Program-made: the position numbers and the translations under genes
The notes under the pieces: model-generated
Database searches by the model: none
What the model was told of the DNA's origin: nothing
What the model saw: only the letters and a program-made list of their open reading frames with translations
Shown: positions 59,197-64,000 of the stretch, in pieces
How the letters are laid out: each line of letters starts with the position of its first letter
Numbering within the stretch: position 1 is the first letter of the stretch
Assembly (NCBI GenBank): GCA_019420275.1
Contig: JAHZHN010000010.1
Coordinates: 32,425-96,424, forward strand
Length of the DNA: 64,000 bases
Direction of reading: 5' to 3'
Origin: Clostridiales bacterium
GTDB taxonomy: Bacteria; Bacillota; Clostridia; Lachnospirales; Lachnospiraceae

Positions 59197-60524
59197 CTTT
59201 CCTTGTTTCCAAATTTTGTATATTGTCCAAGCCAGACCAGTTCCACACTTCCTGTAGAACCATTTCTCTGCTTATCAACGATAATTTCAGCAATTCCTTT
59301 TTTTTCGGAATCTTCATTGTAGTACTCATCCCTGTAAATGAACATGACCACATCGGCATCCTGCTCGATGGAACCTGATTCTCTTAAGTCTGAAAGCATT
59401 GGTTTCGCAGGCTTTCTTTCTTCTACTCTTCGGCTTAACTGGGATAATGCAATAACAGGAGCATCCATTTCTCTTGCCAGGGCCTTTAGGGAACGGGAAA
59501 TCTCTGAAATTTCCTGCTGCCTGGACTCGGTCCGACGTCCTCCTGACATCAGCTGAAGATAATCTATGATGATAAGATCAAGTCCATGCATCTGCTTGTA
59601 CCTTCTGCATTTTGACCGAAGTTCTGCAATCGTGATACCTGGTGTATCATCAATGATCAGCGGGGCTCTTCCTATGGTTCCCGCGCTTTCCATAATTTTT
59701 TCCCAGTCTGTTTCCTGAAGATCTCCAGTTCGAATGGACTGTGAATCTACCATCGCTTCCATTGCCATCATACGGGTGACCAGCTGCTCCTTTGACATCT
59801 CCAAACTAAAAATAGCCGTAGGAACATGATCTCTTACTGCTGCTCTCTGAGCAATATTCAGCACAAAGGCTGTCTTTCCCATTGCCGGACGGGCCGCAAC
59901 AATAATTAATTCTGATGGATGCAGACCAGACAGTTTGTAATCAAGATCCGTAAAACCAGTTGCGATTCCCGTGATCCTTCCTTCCGAACTGGCAGCCTGC
60001 TCAATCGCATCCAGTGTATTCAGTACCACTTTGTCAATCGGAACAAAATCCTCTCTGCCGCTGGCTTCCTGCAGCAGTCCAAATATATTTTTTTCTGTAT
60101 GATCCAGGATTTCTGAAACCTCATCCTTGCCAAGATAACATTCCGTGGTAATTTCTTCACTGACTTTAATCAGTTTCCTCAGAGTCGCTTTTTCTTTCAC
60201 AATCCTTGCATACTGTTTCGCATTGGCAGATGTAGGAACTGACTCCAGAAGATCCCGGACAAATTCCAGAGTCTTCATGGATTCCGGAACATCTTTTCCT
60301 TTCAGCTTGTCCTGAAGTGTGATCAGATCAACCGGCTTTCCTTCTCGGTACAGCTCTTTCATCGTCTCAAACAGTATACCATTTTGCTTTTGATAAAAAT
60401 CCTCCTGATCGATCATATCGATCACATCTGCGATTGCATCGCGGTCCATGATCATTGCGCCGATGACTGATTCTTCTGCTTCGGCGCTGTGGGGCTGTAT
60501 TTTCTTTATCAGTGCCTCATCCAT
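59184..60524 (-). CDS. dnaB: Replicative DNA helicase
   Basis: 446 aa. N-terminal hexamerisation domain, linker, and RecA-like core with Walker A ARPAMGKTAFVLN, then the LSLEMSKEQL and Walker B-type LIIIDYLQLMSGG, and a DLRESGSIEQDADVVMFIYRD segment. Follows rplI by 12 nt, the usual Firmicute order gdpP-rplI-dnaB. The last codons overlap the terminator stem. Confidence 0.97.
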   Translation of the reverse strand: MDEALIKKIQPHSAEAEESVIGAMIMDRDAIADVIDMIDQEDFYQKQNGILFETMKELYREGKPVDLITLQDKLKGKDVPESMKTLEFVRDLLESVPTSANAKQYARIVKEKATLRKLIKVSEEITTECYLGKDEVSEILDHTEKNIFGLLQEASGREDFVPIDKVVLNTLDAIEQAASSEGRITGIATGFTDLDYKLSGLHPSELIIVAARPAMGKTAFVLNIAQRAAVRDHVPTAIFSLEMSKEQLVTRMMAMEAMVDSQSIRTGDLQETDWEKIMESAGTIGRAPLIIDDTPGITIAELRSKCRRYKQMHGLDLIIIDYLQLMSGGRRTESRQQEISEISRSLKALAREMDAPVIALSQLSRRVEERKPAKPMLSDLRESGSIEQDADVVMFIYRDEYYNEDSEKKGIAEIIVDKQRNGSTGSVELVWLGQYTKFGNKERAPQ

Positions 60525-60536
60525 GTACGATCCCTC

Positions 60537-60980
60537 TTATTTTTCTTCTACTTTTACCCGAAGTGTTGCTGTTACCTGAGGATGAAGCTTAATCGCTACA
60601 TCATGGTATCCAAGGCTTTTGATCGGTTCACAATGCATTTTCTTTTTATCAAGATCATAGCCCAGCTGCTTCTTTGCCTCAACCGCAATTTCTTTTGTTG
60701 AAATAGAGCCAAAAGTCCTGCCCCCATTTCCTACTCTCATTTTCACGACCAGCTGTTTTCCTTCAATCTCTTTTGCAAGAGCTTTTGCATCTGCCAAGAC
60801 TTCCGCAGCCAGCTTCTCATCATGGGCTTTTCTTAATTTTAAATCATTCAATGCTTTTTTTGTTGCCTCAACTGCCTGATTCTTGCGGAACAATACATTT
60901 CTTGCATATCCGTTATTTACTTCTACGACCTCATCTTTTTTTCCAACAGATTTCACATCTTCCAATAAAATAACTTTCAT
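60537..60980 (-). CDS. rplI: 50S ribosomal protein L9
   Basis: 147 aa. Start MKVILLEDVKSVGKKDEVVEVNNGYARNVL is the L9 N-terminal rRNA-binding signature; the long connecting helix (40-75) and the C-terminal domain with GRTFGSISTKEIA follow. One base separates it from the gdpP stop. Confidence 0.97.
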   Translation of the reverse strand: MKVILLEDVKSVGKKDEVVEVNNGYARNVLFRKNQAVEATKKALNDLKLRKAHDEKLAAEVLADAKALAKEIEGKQLVVKMRVGNGGRTFGSISTKEIAVEAKKQLGYDLDKKKMHCEPIKSLGYHDVAIKLHPQVTATLRVKVEEK

Positions 60981-60981
60981 A

Positions 60982-63045
60982 CTAAATATCTCCTTTTTCT
61001 TTCATATTCCTGAGAGTTTCAATAATGATCTCTTTTGCCGCATCCAGAGATACATCTACCAGCTGAGCTCCCGCAACCGTCAGATGACCGCCGCCGCCAA
61101 ATTCTTCCATAATTCTCTGAACGTTGATCTCATCGATCGATCTTGCGCTTACATAAACTCTCTCCTCCACACCAGTCAGTACAAACGATGCCTCAATTCC
61201 ATCAATATCCAGCAGCTCATTTGCTACCTGTGCACCAATGACCGTCGGGCTGTCAACTCCGATTCCAACCAGTGTCGTGATCGCAAAATGATCATATAAA
61301 ATATCAGCCTGACTGATTGCTTTTGACCGAATTCTATAAGTATCCATGCTCTCTCTTGACATTTTCCTTACCATCGTAAGATCTGCACCGTTGCGTTTCA
61401 GATAAGCTGCGGTTTCAAACGTACGGACACCTGTTTTATTTACGAAATTATTTGTATCCACCAGCATTCCGAAATACATGGCATTTGCCTCCATTGGTTT
61501 TAGTTTTGGCTTTGAATCCACATACTGCAGAATTTCCGCAACAAGTTCACAGGTAGACGAAGCATATGGTTCTACATAGGAAAGAACCGGATTTTTAATC
61601 ATATCTTTACTCTTCCTGTGATGGTCCAAAATTACCACAGTCTTCGTACGATACAACAGATCTTCGCATTCTGTATAATTAGCATGGTTTACATCTACCA
61701 CAATCAAAAGTGTATTTTCATCCGTAATCTCCATTGCCCTCTCATTATTGATAAACACATCTTGATCATATTCTCCGCTTTTCCTCATGGACTCAACGAT
61801 CGGACGCACTGAAATAGTAATCTCGTTCATTACAATGTGAGCTTTTCGTCCAAGAGACAGACCCAGCCGATATAATCCCACGGCTGCTCCCATAGCATCC
61901 GGATCCGGGATCTTGTGGGCCATAATCACAACATTTTCCTTTGATTCCATCAATTCCTTCAGGGCGTGCGCTTTTACACGTGCTTTCACACGGGTATTTT
62001 TCTCTACAACTTCACAGTTTCCGCCAAAATAAGAAATTTCATCTCTGTCTTTAATGACCGCCTGATCTCCGCCCCGTCCGAGAGCCAGATCCATTCCAGC
62101 ACATGCAAATTCATAACTTTCCTGATAGGTATCACCATTGATTCCAAAACTGATACTCAGCGTCATATGCATAGAATTCCCAAGGTTGATGGTCTTAATC
62201 TCATCTAAAATGGCAAATTTATTAGCCTTGATCTTGTCCAGATATTTCTGTTCAAAAACCACAAAATATTTGTCTCTCTCTGTCCTTTTTATAATTCCTG
62301 AGACATTTTGAATGAACTTACTGATCTTACGGTCTGCCACTGCAATCAGCATAGACCTTTTTACTTCATCAATATCATCCAAAATCTCATCATAATTGTC
62401 AATATAGATCAGACCAATGACCATCCTCTGATTTTCATTTTGTTCCATATATTTTTTCAAAAGAGTCTGGTCAAAAAAGTATGCTGCGATCAGAGAATTA
62501 TCCTTTAACATCTGTTTTGAATAACTGTTTTCATCATCATTGGTAAAATTCTCTACAATAATCCTGTTAAGCTCTACTTTATAGAAAAATTTCTTTTCCT
62601 TTTCTCCTTCTTTTTTTACAAAATTAATGTGGGAAATCGTATGATTCACATCAGACGGCAGCAAGTGCTTGTTCAGATCAGTAAAAATCTGTGTAAGATA
62701 CTTGCCTTTGCTGTCCCCTGCTATCTTATGAAATGCCGCATTCGACCATAGAATAACACCGTTGCCATCTGTCAGTACATATGGTACCGGAAGTTCATGA
62801 ATCAAATAATTCTGAATCTGCCCCTGTTCAAAAACAAAGCCTATGCATTCTTTCATAATCTCATTCTTGCTGTAACGGTATCCTGCTGCCTGAAGGAGAA
62901 TTCCCAAAGCTATAAAGGCAGTCAAAATGATCCCGCACTCCACACTGAAAAAGAAAATAAGAATATCTGCAGGCACAAGAAAAAGAGTCAATTTCATCGG
63001 CCACTGCAGATACTGATCAATCTTTGTTTTACTTTTATTATCCAT
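60982..63045 (-). CDS. gdpP: Cyclic-di-AMP phosphodiesterase GdpP
   Basis: 687 aa. Two N-terminal membrane helices (about 17-55), a PAS-like domain (about 85-150), a degenerate GGDEF domain (ending in FACAGMDLALGRGGDQAVI), then DHH/DHHA1: HKIPDPDAMGAA, VVDVNHANYTEC, ILDHHRKS and GGGGHLTVAGAQL. It hydrolyses c-di-AMP, controlling potassium and wall homeostasis. The GGDEF active site has lost its motif, as is normal for GdpP. ATG follows TAGGAGCAGGAT. Confidence 0.95.
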   Translation of the reverse strand: MDNKSKTKIDQYLQWPMKLTLFLVPADILIFFFSVECGIILTAFIALGILLQAAGYRYSKNEIMKECIGFVFEQGQIQNYLIHELPVPYVLTDGNGVILWSNAAFHKIAGDSKGKYLTQIFTDLNKHLLPSDVNHTISHINFVKKEGEKEKKFFYKVELNRIIVENFTNDDENSYSKQMLKDNSLIAAYFFDQTLLKKYMEQNENQRMVIGLIYIDNYDEILDDIDEVKRSMLIAVADRKISKFIQNVSGIIKRTERDKYFVVFEQKYLDKIKANKFAILDEIKTINLGNSMHMTLSISFGINGDTYQESYEFACAGMDLALGRGGDQAVIKDRDEISYFGGNCEVVEKNTRVKARVKAHALKELMESKENVVIMAHKIPDPDAMGAAVGLYRLGLSLGRKAHIVMNEITISVRPIVESMRKSGEYDQDVFINNERAMEITDENTLLIVVDVNHANYTECEDLLYRTKTVVILDHHRKSKDMIKNPVLSYVEPYASSTCELVAEILQYVDSKPKLKPMEANAMYFGMLVDTNNFVNKTGVRTFETAAYLKRNGADLTMVRKMSRESMDTYRIRSKAISQADILYDHFAITTLVGIGVDSPTVIGAQVANELLDIDGIEASFVLTGVEERVYVSARSIDEINVQRIMEEFGGGGHLTVAGAQLVDVSLDAAKEIIIETLRNMKEKGDI

Positions 63046-63093
63046 ATCCTGCTCCTAAACGAGTATTTTCAAGTGAATTCTCAATTACTTTTT

Positions 63094-63122
63094 ATTATAC
63101 CTCTCCTTATCCAATTTGTACA
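63094..63122 (-). promoter_or_regulatory. Possible promoter of the gdpP-rplI-dnaB operon
   Basis: Minus-strand TGTACA (63122-63117), 17-nt spacer, perfect TATAAT (63099-63094), about 50 nt upstream of gdpP. The -35 is a partial match. Confidence 0.55.
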
Positions 63123-63214
63123 TAAATTTGTTTATTCTATCTTCCTTATCTTGATCTGCCTTTTATCTGCCGCTGACATTTTTTATTGTTCCTATGTTTT
63201 TTCAAAATTAAAAA

Positions 63215-63248
63215 ACCGGCAGACACTGCAGCCACAGTATCCACCGGT
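63215..63248 (-). terminator. Terminator of the ssb-rpsR operon
   Basis: On the minus strand an extended 14-bp stem with several G-U pairs joins 63248-63235 and 63228-63215, ending in U6 (63214-63209). It follows the rpsR stop by 15 nt. Confidence 0.82.
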
Positions 63249-63262
63249 ATATTTTATCTGAA

Positions 63263-63517
63263 TTATTCAGCTGTATATGGCATAAGGGCTAAATGTCTAG
63301 CTCTCTTAATTGCGCCTGTGACAGCTCTCTGATGTTTTGCGCATGTTCCTGTGATACGTCTTGGAAGGATCTTTCCTCTCTCAGAAACATATTTCTTCAA
63401 TGTTGCAACATCTTTATAATCGATTACAGCATCAGCTTCTGTGCAGAATGTGCATACTTTTCTTCTTCTGCGTCCGCCTCTTCTTCTTGCTGGAGAATCG
63501 CCTTTTGTATAAGCCAT
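63263..63517 (-). CDS. rpsR: 30S ribosomal protein S18
   Basis: 84 aa. Arg-rich N-terminus (ARRRGGRRRRKVCTFC) and the core IDYKDVATLKKYVSERGKILPRRITGTCAKHQR are diagnostic. Cys22-x2-Cys25 with a later Cys and His (GTCAKH) marks the zinc-binding form of S18. 16 nt downstream of ssb. Confidence 0.97.
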   Translation of the reverse strand: MAYTKGDSPARRRGGRRRRKVCTFCTEADAVIDYKDVATLKKYVSERGKILPRRITGTCAKHQRAVTGAIKRARHLALMPYTAE

Positions 63518-63533
63518 GATTTCTACCTCCTAT

Positions 63534-63977
63534 TTAACTGAATGGCAGCTCTTCTTCCAATCCGTCAGGAATATTCATAAATCCGTCACTAGCTGCTGCG
63601 CTTGGTTTCGGCTCACTCGGCATCGGCACCTCTGCTGCCATATTCTGCGCTGCAGCGGCCTTGCTTTCTGCGAAATCCTGCTCTTCAATCACAACATCTG
63701 TTGTATAAACACGCATTCCTTCTTTATTTGTATAGCTGCCTGTCTGTATTCTTCCTGAAACAACGATCTTTGTACCCTTTTTAAGATATCTTTCTGCAAA
63801 TTCTCCTGCGCGTCCGAATGCCACGCAGTTAATAAAATCCGCATCTGGCTCATTGTCTCTCTTAAATCTACGATTTACTGCTAAAGTATATCTGGCAACT
63901 GCCAGCGGTCTGTCTCCCTGTGTATATCTTACATCAGGATCTCTGGTCAGTCTTCCCATTAATACTACCTTATTCAT
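63534..63977 (-). CDS. ssb: Single-stranded DNA-binding protein
   Basis: 147 aa. OB fold about 1-105 (MNKVVLMGRLTRDPDVRYTQGD, FINCVAFGRAGEFAERYLKKGTKIVVSGRIQTGSY), then a Ala/Pro-rich linker and an acidic tail ending EEELPFS. The usual bacterial SSB tip ends exactly at Pro-Phe, so the extra final Ser is unusual. The GGAGG site lies 12 bases before the ATG, and the window ends 23 nt upstream where rpsF would be expected. Confidence 0.95.
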   Translation of the reverse strand: MNKVVLMGRLTRDPDVRYTQGDRPLAVARYTLAVNRRFKRDNEPDADFINCVAFGRAGEFAERYLKKGTKIVVSGRIQTGSYTNKEGMRVYTTDVVIEEQDFAESKAAAAQNMAAEVPMPSEPKPSAAASDGFMNIPDGLEEELPFS

Positions 63978-64000
63978 ATTCGGATCCCTCCTGTCAATTA

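Noticed and set aside
1..64000. CRISPR arrays, tRNA or rRNA genes, transposases, integrases, att sites
   Set aside because: No regularly spaced repeats, no cloverleaf or rRNA segments and no recombinase motifs were noticed in reading both strands.

Overview
The window looks like chromosomal DNA of a low-GC, spore-lineage Firmicute, most likely a Lachnospiraceae-type gut Clostridium (Blautia/Dorea/Ruminococcus-like). This rests on gene content and style: a monoderm Tad pilus locus, a bacterial V/A-type ATPase, a BofA homologue, AGGAGG ribosome sites almost everywhere and AT-rich intergenic DNA. The genus is inference. No rRNA, tRNA, CRISPR array, phage or insertion sequence was seen. Genes are mostly on the minus strand.

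Layout. 1-5.8 kb: a sugar island with a sugar epimerase (cut by the window edge), D-lyxose isomerase-like cupin, fructose-type PTS IIC, IIB and IIA, and class II aldolase, divergent from a DeoR-family regulator and a small unknown protein. 6-17 kb: housekeeping genes guaA, metK, a membrane protein, murA, shikimate kinase-like, flavin reductase-like, HIT protein, recR, ybaB, putP and dnaX, with a candidate three-hairpin small RNA at 12.75 kb. 17.3-18.9 kb: a soluble orphan histidine kinase convergent with, and overlapping, a rhomboid protease. 18.9-27.6 kb: a compact Tad/Flp pilus operon (prepilin peptidase, TadZ-like, TadA, TadB, TadC with an inserted Ig-like domain, a 53-aa Flp pilin, three pseudopilin-like proteins and a final FHA protein). 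27.7-32.4 kb: bofA, a DUF1002 secreted protein, a YfhO-like membrane protein and a family 2 glycosyltransferase. 32.4-34 kb: gdhA behind a symmetric divergent promoter region and an early terminator.

34-42.6 kb: a nine-gene V/A-ATPase operon in the order G-C-I-K-F-E-A-B-D. 42.7-47.3 kb: a D,D-carboxypeptidase, then on the plus strand an AgrA/AgrC-like two-component pair and a VanZ-domain protein. 47.4-54.1 kb: a beta-glucoside-type locus (lactose/cellobiose PTS IIB, IIC, IIA, an SGNH-type acetylesterase, GH1 glycosidase, ROK kinase) controlled by a divergent GntR/HutC regulator with palindromic operators over the operon promoter. 54.2-57.3 kb: a polar amino acid ABC transporter with two unlike binding lipoproteins. 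57.3-64 kb: mutY, a comF-like gene, the dnaB/rplI/gdpP cluster, and rpsR/ssb.

Most of the window is recognisable core genome. The parts least explained by standard annotation are the bofA leader hairpin, the candidate RNA at 12.75 kb, the domain novelties in the Tad operon, the 20-bp direct repeat around the sugar-island promoter, and the short promoter-terminator unit ahead of gdhA. No single region can be claimed from sequence alone as a wholly new system.
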